A stretch of 64,000 nt of DNA from JAUMBM01 sp964441755 (GTDB lineage Bacteria; Bacteroidota; Bacteroidia; Chitinophagales; Saprospiraceae). Positions 34,115 through 42,203 of the stretch are shown piece after piece. The position numbers and the translations under genes were made by a program. Position 1 is the first letter of the stretch. Every line of letters begins with the position of its first letter. Location of the stretch: NCBI GenBank assembly GCA_964441755.1, contig CAYTVG010000015.1:1-64000 (forward strand), read 5' to 3'. Below the pieces are notes generated by a model. That model was not told where the DNA came from and searched no databases. It worked only from the letters and a program-made list of their open reading frames with translations.

Positions 34115-34934
34115 CATATATGCGTATGCTGTGCTGTGCGTAGTCCCCTTGCTGCTGGGCTTCGGCTACTCGCTGCTGTACAGCTTTGGCGTCATCGGCC
34201 TGTTGAGCGAGGGGTTTACCCTGCAGCACTGGCAGCGCCTGTGGCAGAGCAGCGGAGCGCTCAGCAGCCTGCTGTATACGCTGCTGCTGACGGTGGCCTC
34301 GCTGCTGCTGGCGCTGGCAGCGGCCCTGGCGGTTGCCTGGCGCAGCCTGCAGCCCGGCAGCGGCCGGCTGCCGGCTGCGCTTTTTTTGCCCCTGCTTTTT
34401 CCCCCGCTGCTGGCCGCCTTCGGCTGGTACTACCTGCTGGGCCCGGCCGGCATACTGTCGCGCCTCGCCGCCCGGGCGGGCCTGATCGGCGGGCTGGAAG
34501 ATTTCCCCCGCCTGGTCAATGACAGCTGGAGTGTGGGCATTGTGGTGACCCACGTTTTTCTGGTCTACCCGGTATTCAGCCTGCTGTTTGTGGCGCAGAG
34601 CCGCAAAGAGCAACTGCCGGCCATGTGGGCGCTGGCGCGCAATCTCGGCAGCTCGCGCCGGCAGTTTGTGGGCAGCATCTGGCTGCCTTTGCTGCTGCAA
34701 AAAACGCGGCCGGTGGTGGTGTTGTACGGACTTTTCCTGCTGGGCAGCTATGAGGTGCCGCTCTTGCTGGGGCGCTCGGCGCCGCAGACGGTGTCGCTTT
34801 TTATCACTGAAAAACTGAGTCGTTTCAATTTGCTGGACATACCTGTGGGGCATGCGATGGCGGTCGTGTACAGCTTGCTGGTGCTGGGCATCATCGCCCT
34901 CGGGTCGGGCAAAAAAACCGGGTCGTGGCTATGA
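34098..34934 (+). CDS. ABC transporter permease 1, YnjC N-half-like
   Basis: This 278-residue inner membrane permease has about six hydrophobic segments. A BPD-type coupling loop is visible near MWALARNLGSSRRQFVGSIWLPLL, which follows the EAA-loop pattern. The start is taken as TTG at 34098, inside the end of ynjB (17-bp overlap), since no ATG occurs near the N-terminus. In E. coli YnjC is one fused protein of two permease halves; here the halves are separate genes. It overlaps the next gene by ATGA. Confidence 0.8.
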   Translation: MKNRIDIYAYAVLCVVPLLLGFGYSLLYSFGVIGLLSEGFTLQHWQRLWQSSGALSSLLYTLLLTVASLLLALAAALAVAWRSLQPGSGRLPAALFLPLLFPPLLAAFGWYYLLGPAGILSRLAARAGLIGGLEDFPRLVNDSWSVGIVVTHVFLVYPVFSLLFVAQSRKEQLPAMWALARNLGSSRRQFVGSIWLPLLLQKTRPVVVLYGLFLLGSYEVPLLLGRSAPQTVSLFITEKLSRFNLLDIPVGHAMAVVYSLLVLGIIALGSGKKTGSWL

Positions 34935-35698
34935 AAAACTTGCATCGCCTGGTCATGACGGTCGTGGGGCTGGCGCCACTGCTGGCGATCGTGTACCTGT
35001 CGCTGGTGACGGTGTGGACCTATCCGCGATTGTGGGATGCCCGCTGGAGCTTGCAGCACTGGAGCAGCCTGGCGAGTACGGGCCTGTCGCTGCACCGCAA
35101 TCTGCTGACGTCCCTGCTGTTGGCGGCAAGCCTGTCGCTGGCCGGAGCAGCTTTTGGCTACCGCATATCGAAGGCTTTGTTGTATGAAAAAAGCCGGCCC
35201 GGCTGGCTGCAGTTGGCGCTCTATCCTTACCTGATGGCGCCGGTGGTGCTGGGGTCTATGTTGCAGTATTATTTTCTGAAATGGGGCTTGATGGGGAGTT
35301 TTGGAGGTGTGCTGCTGGCGCAGGCTTTATTTATTTTGCCTTTCAGTGTGTTGCTGATGGCCAGCTTCTGGACGGAGCGGGTGCGCAGGATGGCCTGGCA
35401 GGCCATTACGCTGGGGGCTGATGCGGGGCAGCTCGACCGGCAGCTGCTGCTGCCGATGGCGCGCCCCTGGCTGCTGCTGACGATGGTACAGTGTTTTGTG
35501 GTGTCCTGGTTTGAATACGGCATGACGCAGGTGATTGGTCTTGGAAAAGTGGAGACGCTGACCATCAAGACGATGCATTTTGTGAAAGAGGCCAATCCGC
35601 ATCTGGCAGCCCTGGCAGGTTGCCTGTTGCTGGCACCGCTGTTGTTGGTGGCGGCGCTGGGGTGGGGATACCGGCAGCGGGCCGGGGGGGATGTGTAG
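34931..35698 (+). CDS. ABC transporter permease 2, YnjC C-half-like
   Basis: This 255-residue permease has about six membrane segments and a coupling loop near MAWQAITLGADAGQLDRQLLLPMA. The start at 34931 is set by the ATGA overlap with permease 1. Its last 14 codons and the stop (ALGWGYRQRAGGDV-stop) recur twice downstream, reading ALDWWYRQRAGEDV-stop. It acts with permease 1, the YnjB-like lipoprotein and the ATPase at 36063. Confidence 0.8.
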   Translation: MKNLHRLVMTVVGLAPLLAIVYLSLVTVWTYPRLWDARWSLQHWSSLASTGLSLHRNLLTSLLLAASLSLAGAAFGYRISKALLYEKSRPGWLQLALYPYLMAPVVLGSMLQYYFLKWGLMGSFGGVLLAQALFILPFSVLLMASFWTERVRRMAWQAITLGADAGQLDRQLLLPMARPWLLLTMVQCFVVSWFEYGMTQVIGLGKVETLTIKTMHFVKEANPHLAALAGCLLLAPLLLVAALGWGYRQRAGGDV

Positions 35699-35934
35699 GC
35701 CGTGCGGCGGCCTGAGGCGATTGTGTATTTGGTTGCCGGCGGCGTTGGACTGGTGGTATCGGCAGCGTGCCGGGGAAGATGTGTAGGCCGTGTGGCTGCC
35801 TGAGGCGCACAGACGCGGGTGCGTATTTTGCTGCCGGCGGCGTTGGACTGGTGGTATCGGCAGCGTGCCGGGGAAGATGTGTAGGTCGTGTGGCTGCCTG
35901 AGGCGCGCAGAGGTAGTTGCGCATCCGGGACAGG
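35651..35934. repeat. Three tandem copies (about 88-98 bp) of a gene's 3' end
   Basis: Copy 1 starts at 35651 inside permease 2, copy 2 at 35739 and copy 3 at 35837. Copies 2 and 3 are nearly identical over the segment that reads ALDWWYRQRAGEDV-stop and differ more in the following spacer. Periods are 88 and 98 bp. The copies fill most of the 364-bp gap before the ATPase gene (35699-36062); the rest (35935-36062) shows no feature I recognise. Confidence 0.88.
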
Positions 35935-36062
35935 GGATATACGGTGAGTCCGCCGGATCATTGTTGCTGATCTGCCGAAATTCGCAGTAATCCGCCACAC
36001 TGGCGCATATAAAACATAAGGGCCTGAAATACAATGGGCCGGGTAAAGCGAGAAAAAATGCT

Positions 36063-36794
36063 ATGCTGTTCGTAGAAGACATCAGAAAATCGTATGGAGG
36101 AGAGGCAGTGCTGCGCGGCCTGTCGCTGCAGCAGCCCTTGCACACGACCCTCAGCATACTCGGCCGCTCGGGTTGCGGCAAGAGTACGCTGCTCAGAATA
36201 CTGGCGGGGCTCGAGCAGGCCGACGGAGGGAGGTTTTTATTGAACGGAGAGGATTTAATGCGTGTGCCGGCAGCACAGCGGGGCGTGGTGTATCTCAGCC
36301 AGGAGGCACTGCTGTTTCCGCATCTTTCTGTAGCAGATAATATAGGCTTTGGGCTAAAAATCAGGGGGGTGAAGCCCGCCGAAAGGCAGGCGGCGGTGCA
36401 GGCCATGGCCGAAAGGCTGGGCGTGGGGGAGCAGTTGGACAAGATGCCGTCACAGCTCTCAGGTGGCCAAAAGCAGCGCGTAAGCTTCGGCCGCGCACTC
36501 ATCATCAGCCCGCGGGTGATCCTGTTGGATGAGCCTTTTAGCAGCCTCGACGCCCAGACGCGGGCCGATATGCAGGCGTTTTTTCAGCAACTCAGCAGGG
36601 ATTTTGCGATGACTGCGCTGTTTGTTACTCACGATATCAAAGAGGCGCTGCTGCTGGGCGACCAACTGGCGCTGCTCGAGGCAGGGCAGCTGCAGGTGTT
36701 TCCTTCCAGAGCAGCTTTCCTGCAGGACCCGCGCGCAGGAGGGCAGGAGGAGATGGCCTTTTGGCTGCGCATGCAGGCTGAAAGCAGGGGCTGA
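36063..36794 (+). CDS. ynjD: ABC transporter ATP-binding protein, YnjD-like
   Basis: This 243-residue nucleotide-binding subunit has Walker A GRSGCGKST (about 34-42), a Q-loop in YLSQEAL, signature LSGGQKQR, Walker B VILLDEPFSSLD and the H-loop in FVTHD. All motifs are intact. It is most likely the motor of the YnjB/permease system upstream, although a repeat-filled 364-bp gap separates it from permease 2. It could have its own promoter. Confidence 0.85.
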   Translation: MLFVEDIRKSYGGEAVLRGLSLQQPLHTTLSILGRSGCGKSTLLRILAGLEQADGGRFLLNGEDLMRVPAAQRGVVYLSQEALLFPHLSVADNIGFGLKIRGVKPAERQAAVQAMAERLGVGEQLDKMPSQLSGGQKQRVSFGRALIISPRVILLDEPFSSLDAQTRADMQAFFQQLSRDFAMTALFVTHDIKEALLLGDQLALLEAGQLQVFPSRAAFLQDPRAGGQEEMAFWLRMQAESRG

Positions 36795-36805
36795 GGCCGG
36801 TAGGC

Positions 36806-36900
36806 GGCGCAGCCAGCCGCAGGCCGCTGCGCCAAAGCAGCGTATACTGGCTGCTATGCAGCCAGTATACGCTGCTTTGGCAGGCAAAAATTGCCTGCCG
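36806..36900 (+). terminator. Three hairpins after YnjD-like gene
   Basis: The hairpins are 36806-36833 (GGCGCAGC / GCTGCGCC), 36832-36880 (23-bp perfect arms around TAT) and 36880-36900 (GGCAGGCAA / TTGCCTGCC). They separate the transporter from the radical SAM gene. Confidence 0.7.
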
Positions 36901-36958
36901 GCAGTGCCATCGAGGGTTGAACCATAGCCAGCCTGTCGCTGTTTTGCTGCTGCTGACG

Positions 36959-36966
36959 TATATTTG
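36959..36966 (+). promoter_or_regulatory. -7 box for radical SAM gene
   Basis: TATATTTG matches TAnnTTTG exactly and lies 23 bp before the ATG at 36990. Confidence 0.55.
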
Positions 36967-36989
36967 CCAAGGTATAACCAAGCGTGTGC

Positions 36990-37931
36990 ATGAACAATCC
37001 ATACAATCATATAGAATCAGTCTACTGGGTCTTCACCCAGTTGTGCAACGACAAGTGCGATCACTGCTACAACCTGTCGGGCCCCGCAGGCTCCAAAATC
37101 TCTGAAGATGACTGCCTGGCCATCATCGACAACCTGCCCGACCGCATCGATCGCCTCATCCTCTCCGGTGGCGAGCCGCTGGCCGAAAAAAATAAACTCT
37201 ACCGCATCCTAGACCGGCTAAAGGAACGCTACGGCCATGCTACCCAGCTAATGCTGCAGACCAATGGCGACCTGCTGACGGCCGACATACTCGATACGCT
37301 GATCGAAAAGGGCATCACCCGCTTCGATATCGCCAGCATCGACCGCTACCACAAGGCAGCCGGCGGCCGGCTCATAGAACTGGCCGAACTGTTTGCCTCC
37401 CGCGGTGTCAACGGGGACGAAACCGACCCGCTGGTCAAAAAAGAAAACTATCTGCACAGCTACCCGCTGAGCTGGGGCTACTGGGGCGCTACCGAAGATA
37501 TGTGGCTGGGAGGCAATTGGGCGCGCGGGCGCGCAATGGAGAAAAATATCTGGAAAAAAGATCCTACCCATAATTTTTGTGCCATCCTCTCCGGCGCCAT
37601 CGGCTTTTTGCATGGCGGCACAGATATCCCGCAGGAGATTTCCATACAACTCTGGCAGATCAACCCCTGCTGCCCCGGCACCAAAGAGCCGCTGGGCGAC
37701 GCCCGCCGCGAAAAAGTAGCCGACGTGCTGGCGCGCCTCGCCGGCAACCCGGTCTTCGAAACCCTGGACAAAGGGGATATCTTTGGCGTCGGGGAATCCA
37801 TCGGCATCAGCCGCGATCATGCCCATAAGCGCTGCGGCGAACTCGGCAACGTATGCCTGTGGTGCGATGAGTTTTTTGAAAAACACTACGATCTGCGTGC
37901 CTTGCAGGCCCGCCCGCCGGCAGCGGGCTAG
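36990..37931 (+). CDS. Radical SAM protein of unknown substrate with extra C-terminal cysteines
   Basis: This 313-residue protein has the radical SAM cluster motif CNDKCDHC (Cys19, Cys23, Cys26) and SGGEP at 59-63. Further cysteines (Cys197, Cys227-228, Cys282, Cys289, Cys292) look like ligands of an auxiliary SPASM-like Fe-S cluster. A tryptophan/glycine-rich stretch (SWGYWGATEDMWLGGNWARG, 161-180) is distinctive. I do not recognise the subfamily. The start at 36990 is an ATG; the frame opens at a GTG 6 bp upstream. The 3' end is duplicated downstream. Neighbours give no clear partner; it follows the YnjBCD-like importer. Confidence 0.8.
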   Translation: MNNPYNHIESVYWVFTQLCNDKCDHCYNLSGPAGSKISEDDCLAIIDNLPDRIDRLILSGGEPLAEKNKLYRILDRLKERYGHATQLMLQTNGDLLTADILDTLIEKGITRFDIASIDRYHKAAGGRLIELAELFASRGVNGDETDPLVKKENYLHSYPLSWGYWGATEDMWLGGNWARGRAMEKNIWKKDPTHNFCAILSGAIGFLHGGTDIPQEISIQLWQINPCCPGTKEPLGDARREKVADVLARLAGNPVFETLDKGDIFGVGESIGISRDHAHKRCGELGNVCLWCDEFFEKHYDLRALQARPPAAG

Positions 37932-38032
37932 GCGGCGAGCGCGGCAGCGTATGCCTGTGCGGCGATGATTTTTTTGAAAAAAACTATAGCCTGTACGCCT
38001 TGCAGGCCAGCCCGCCGGTGGCGGAGGGCTAG
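37837..38032. repeat. Duplicated 3' end of the radical SAM gene
   Basis: Copy 1 (37837-37931) is the gene's end, reading GELGNVCLWCDEFFEK and ending PPAAG-stop. Copy 2 (37935-38032) reads GERGSVCLCGDDFFEK and ends PPVAEG-stop, with its own TAG. Copy 2 is in another phase from the gene and has no start, so it is not translated as part of it, yet it keeps the peptide and stop. Confidence 0.88.
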
Positions 38033-38113
38033 CCCCCACAGCCGGGCGACTGAGGCCGCCGGCACCCGGGCCTCAGTCGCCCGGCCCCTCGGCCGGCTGC
38101 CGGCCTGCCCGGC

Positions 38114-40672
38114 TCAGGCTACATTTCGCCCCGCATTGATGATGCCAAACATGGCACGCAGCACCAGCCGCCGCAGGCGCTCCCGCTCTTCGGCCGGGAG
38201 GTCCTCCCGCTGTATCCGCTGGAGCGCAAACTGCTGAATGACAATAAGGGGAAAGACAATGCCCTCGCGAATGCTGATGCTCTGACGGGTCACAGGGTGA
38301 CTGGCGAGGAGCTCATTTTCTGCAGAAAGATCCAGCAGGCACTTCCGGCTGCGCTGGTATTCCTGCTCAAGCATGCCCCAAAACGGACCAAAGCGCGGAT
38401 GCTGACGGAGGTAGGCGGTAAACTGAAAGTTAGATTTGCGCAAGGACTGCATGGAGTTGTCGGCCAATGCGCGGAAAAAACTCGACTCGCGGTAGAGCTT
38501 GCGCAGCCGCTCGCGCTTGCCTGTGCCCATAGCTGCCTCCAAAGCACTGCCAAAGCCGTAGTAGCCGGGCACATTCTGTTTCATCTGCGCCCAGGCGCCA
38601 ACAAAAGGAATAGCCCGCAAGTCTTTGAAAACCAATGACTGGTTGCCGTTCCTGCGCGTGGGGCGGCTGGCAATGTTGCTGTCGCCATACCACTGCAGCG
38701 GCGTGAGCTGCTCCAGGTAGGCGACAAAGTCGGGATGCTGCTTGAGCCCGAGATAGGCCGTATAGGCCTCCTCAGCCAGCGACTCCAGCAGCGCTTTGTC
38801 ATCAGGGCTCATCTGTTGCTTATCGGGAGACATACTTCGCTCAAGACCAGCCGTAAAGAGCTGCTCAATATTGTAAGTCGCAGCTTCCCGGGTCCCGTAG
38901 TTGCTGCTGATGGTCTGGCCCTGTATGGTGACCTGAATCTCCCGGTTTTCAATCTCGGGCCCATAACCGGCATAGTAGCCGGCATTGTTGCCACCGCCGC
39001 GGCCCGGTGGGCCACCGCGGCCGTCGAAAAAGATGACGGTGATGCCGTAGCGGCGGCTGACAGTCGTCAGCGCCTCCTTGGCGCGGTAAATACTCCAGTT
39101 GGCACGCAGGTAGCCACCGTCCTTGGTGCCGTCGGAAAAACCCAGCATAATGGTCTGCTGCCGGCCGCGCTGCAGCAGATGCTCGGCATAGCGGGGCTGC
39201 CGGTACAATTGCTCCATAGTCTCTGCAGCCGTGGCGAGGTCTTCGACCGTTTCAAACAAAGGGACGATGTCAATGGGCATGGGCGAACCCGCCTCGCGGC
39301 TCATGCGGGCAAGGGCAAATACCTCAGCCACTTCGCGGGCGCTGCCGCAGTTGCTGATGATGTAGCGATGACAACCCTCCATGCCGTTGTCGGCTTGTAT
39401 ATCAGCCATAGCCAGAAAAGTCAGCAGGCTTTCGCGTGCCTTTTCATCGCTGATGGTCAGGCCGGCAAGCCGTGCCTGCAGGCCAAAAAGCAACTGCGTT
39501 TGCGCTGTCGGGTCGAGCTGCTGATAGCTTTCGTATGCAGGCAGCTCTGCCTGCTGCACCTGCAGCTGGGGCCATAGGGCAGCCAGCACCTCGCCGTGCC
39601 GGCCGCTCTCTTGCCGTATATCCAGTGAGGCAAAGAAAAATCCGAACAAGCGCAGCTTGAGGATGAATCGGTCCAGCTGCTCAATAAACAACTGCTGGTG
39701 CTGTTCGACCAGCAACCGGCGCGCCTTTTGCAGATCGCTGAGCAGTTCATCCGCCTGGGTGTAGGTCGGGTTTTGGGGGTAAAAAAGCGTATGGTAGAGG
39801 CGTTGCTCGATGGCGGCAATCTGCTCTTCCAGGCCGCGAAAGGTGAGCCGCCGCCGCAGTTGGCGGATGTCGCGGTAGTAACAGCTCAGAATGGTGCGGC
39901 GCAGCAGCGCTGCTACCTGCCGCGTGGTGTCGGCCGTCACAAACGGATTGCCGTCGCGGTCGCCGCCCGGCCAAAAGCCGAGGCTCAGCAGCCTCGGGTT
40001 GGGGTAGTCATGCACGGACAACCCCAGCCCGCCCAGCAGGCGGGTGATGCTGTCGGGCAATGCTTCGTAAAAAACATTGGAAAGAAACCACTGCAGACTG
40101 TGGGCTTCATCCAGCGGACTGGGCTTGGCGCGGTTGACAAAGGCAGTCTTGCCCAGCTGCATGAGCAGCTCGCGGGCTGCCTGTATGTCCCCTCGCCGGA
40201 TGGCAGGGCCCAGGTCGCTGATGATGCCCAGCACCTGGGCCGGGTAAAACTGGGTAGGGTGGGCCGTGAGTACCAGCCGGACGCCATAGGTGAGCAGCTT
40301 GTCGAGTATGCGCTGCCGGCGGTCCTGGTCATTGATGCGACCCAGCAAGTGTACCACCGACCCTTTGCCTTCCGCACTGTGGGTATCGCTGAAGGACGCG
40401 TCTTCGATGGAGTCAAACAGCACCACCTGCCGCTCAGCGTACTGTATGAAACGAAAAAGGAGGGCGTAGCCGTCTGCGGGCTCCAGCGATTGCTGCTCCC
40501 AAAAATCGAGCACTAGCTGCTCCGGAGACTGACCGGCTTGCAGCCCTTGCTGTGCCTGCTGGCCAAAAAGAACGAGCAAGGCACCGGTCTCTTCGATGTC
40601 CTCAAAGGGAAGCCCCAAAAAAAGACTGTTGTATAGCTGGAATTGCAGGCCGACAGCGCTGGTGGTTGCCAT
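38114..40672 (-). CDS. ppc: Phosphoenolpyruvate carboxylase
   Basis: This enzyme carboxylates PEP to oxaloacetate, refilling the TCA cycle. Key motifs are TAHPT (His138 from the chosen start), GGDRDGNPFVT, GFSDGTKDGG and GRGGPPGRGGG. The ATG at 40672 is chosen over a TTG at 40741 because the sequence then begins close to the conserved YNSLFLGLPFEDIEE segment. The catalytic loop reads FFDGRGG where the enterobacterial enzyme has FHGRGG, and the C-terminus is INAGRNVA instead of MRNTG. These look like variants of a Bacteroidota subfamily. Length (852) is normal. Confidence 0.92.
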   Translation of the reverse strand: MATTSAVGLQFQLYNSLFLGLPFEDIEETGALLVLFGQQAQQGLQAGQSPEQLVLDFWEQQSLEPADGYALLFRFIQYAERQVVLFDSIEDASFSDTHSAEGKGSVVHLLGRINDQDRRQRILDKLLTYGVRLVLTAHPTQFYPAQVLGIISDLGPAIRRGDIQAARELLMQLGKTAFVNRAKPSPLDEAHSLQWFLSNVFYEALPDSITRLLGGLGLSVHDYPNPRLLSLGFWPGGDRDGNPFVTADTTRQVAALLRRTILSCYYRDIRQLRRRLTFRGLEEQIAAIEQRLYHTLFYPQNPTYTQADELLSDLQKARRLLVEQHQQLFIEQLDRFILKLRLFGFFFASLDIRQESGRHGEVLAALWPQLQVQQAELPAYESYQQLDPTAQTQLLFGLQARLAGLTISDEKARESLLTFLAMADIQADNGMEGCHRYIISNCGSAREVAEVFALARMSREAGSPMPIDIVPLFETVEDLATAAETMEQLYRQPRYAEHLLQRGRQQTIMLGFSDGTKDGGYLRANWSIYRAKEALTTVSRRYGITVIFFDGRGGPPGRGGGNNAGYYAGYGPEIENREIQVTIQGQTISSNYGTREAATYNIEQLFTAGLERSMSPDKQQMSPDDKALLESLAEEAYTAYLGLKQHPDFVAYLEQLTPLQWYGDSNIASRPTRRNGNQSLVFKDLRAIPFVGAWAQMKQNVPGYYGFGSALEAAMGTGKRERLRKLYRESSFFRALADNSMQSLRKSNFQFTAYLRQHPRFGPFWGMLEQEYQRSRKCLLDLSAENELLASHPVTRQSISIREGIVFPLIVIQQFALQRIQREDLPAEERERLRRLVLRAMFGIINAGRNVA

Positions 40673-40974
40673 ATGTTTGCGTTGGCTGAGGTAAAGCAAT
40701 AATCCCTGAGTCGCACCGCTGCGGACAGCGAAATTCGTCAAAGAATCGGTTCAGATTGGCTTTACTTGGCTGGTCAGCGGCTAAAATACGCCGATTTGCG
40801 GTTTATTTACCCAACAGCAGTGGAAAAATACTGCCGGATATATGGCAGTATGGTCTTTGTGTCCTTATCGTCAAATCACTGAGCAGTGCAGCAGGCTTGG
40901 TATCATGCGTTTTTCAGTCTTGGTGTCAATATACCAGTCATCACTTCCGAAGATACCGGCTACAAAGGCGGGGA
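40673..40974. other. Intergenic region upstream of ppc
   Basis: About 300 bp lie between the GH53 stop and the ppc ATG. I see only a short inverted repeat at 40829-40850 (TACTGCC / GGCAGTA) and no exact TAnnTTTG box on the minus strand. No credible gene is present. Confidence 0.5.
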
Positions 40975-42045
40975 TTATCTCCCCAAGGCCTGCATGGCGG
41001 GCAGCGCACGCCGGTCAAAATTCCACAATGCCTGATTTTCCCAACTGGATCCGTCAGTCGCTGTCGGGCCGCGATAGCTTATCCATTCCGCCCCCCAATA
41101 ACAGTAGCCAATACCGCCGGCCGTTTCCTGAACAATGTTGCGAAGGCTGTCCACATATAGCTGCTGGCCCGCCGGAGAGGCAGCAAACCCGGGCAATAAT
41201 TGCTCTGGCAGACCTATGATGTTGTTCGTCCAGTCATTCCAGCTCAGGGTGAAAGGATAGGAAAATTCAGCCAGCAGCCAGGGCTTGGCTGTCTGCCGGT
41301 GCAATGACCCTAGGGCTTGCCTCAGGGCTGTCAGGTCGCGCCCGTGCCAGAGGGGGTAGTAGCTAAGCCCGATGTAGTCATAGTCCAGCTCGTGCAGGGA
41401 AGCAAAAAAAGGGGCTGCCTGCTCGTAACCGGCGTAGTGGAGGACAATCCTGGTGTCGGGCCGGCTGTCGCGCACCGCTTGTATGCCTGCCTGTAAGAGG
41501 GACTCAAATTGTGCAAAATTGGCTATATGTCCCTGCGGCCATAGAAAGCCGTTGTTAATCTCGTTGCCAATCTGCACATACTCGGGTCGAATAGTCTCTA
41601 CCAAGGTACGCGTATATTGATAAACGCTGTCCTGTAGTGCAGCCAAACCGAGATGCTGCCAGTCGGCAGGTACCGGCTGCCTGGCCGGGTCGGCCCAGCT
41701 GTCGGCATAGTGAATGCTGAGGAGAATTTTGAACCCCATCGCCTGCGCTTCGCTGGCCAGGGCCAGCATAGCCGGCAGGGCGGCAGTGGCCGCCGCCGGA
41801 GACTTCCACAGTCGCAGGCGGAGGGTGTTGACGCCTGCACGGGAGAGTGTCAGCAGCATATCTTCGGCTTGTCCCTGTTGGTTGTATACGACTACGCCGC
41901 TGCTTCGCAGGTCGGGAAGAAAGGAAACGTCAGCACCTTTGATGACCAGTGAGGACGGATTGACGGCCGGGTTGTCTTCCTTGGTAAGCTGTTGATTGCA
42001 GTTGCTTAAAAAGCTGATAAACAGCAGAATGATGGGTAAACGCAT
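40975..42045 (-). CDS. GH53 arabinogalactan endo-beta-1,4-galactanase, lipoprotein
   Basis: The 356-residue protein is a predicted endo-galactanase. It has lipobox cysteine Cys16 (ISFLSNC), the GH53 opening IKGADVSFLPDL, the acid/base glutamate Glu162 in IGNEINNGFLWP and the nucleophile Glu260 in LLAEFSYP. LRLRLW and ILLSIHYADSWADP are typical strands. The ATG at 42045 is chosen for the signal peptide; the frame extends upstream without family similarity. It would cut pectin-type galactan at the cell surface. No other pectin genes are near. Confidence 0.9.
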   Translation of the reverse strand: MRLPIILLFISFLSNCNQQLTKEDNPAVNPSSLVIKGADVSFLPDLRSSGVVVYNQQGQAEDMLLTLSRAGVNTLRLRLWKSPAAATAALPAMLALASEAQAMGFKILLSIHYADSWADPARQPVPADWQHLGLAALQDSVYQYTRTLVETIRPEYVQIGNEINNGFLWPQGHIANFAQFESLLQAGIQAVRDSRPDTRIVLHYAGYEQAAPFFASLHELDYDYIGLSYYPLWHGRDLTALRQALGSLHRQTAKPWLLAEFSYPFTLSWNDWTNNIIGLPEQLLPGFAASPAGQQLYVDSLRNIVQETAGGIGYCYWGAEWISYRGPTATDGSSWENQALWNFDRRALPAMQALGR

Positions 42046-42203
42046 ACAGTAGTGATGGATGTGCACGCAACGGGCTTCCAGCCTCACCGAGGCAGGGCAG
42101 CAAGCTGCCTTTTTCGTGCAGCCAGCGCTATCGCGCTGAAAAAAGGTGAAAATCCGCAATAATACGTCGGGGTCTTGGGACAATAAGTCGAATTGTGCTT
42201 GTC

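Noticed and set aside
35327..36505. 392-codon frame antisense through the permease repeats
   Set aside because: It exists because the repeat lacks stops in that frame; the translation is repeat-derived and proline/threonine-rich, without a fold pattern.
36806..36900. tRNA-like or small RNA gene from nested hairpins
   Set aside because: No cloverleaf, T-loop or acceptor pattern; the structures are simple palindromes like those in other gaps.
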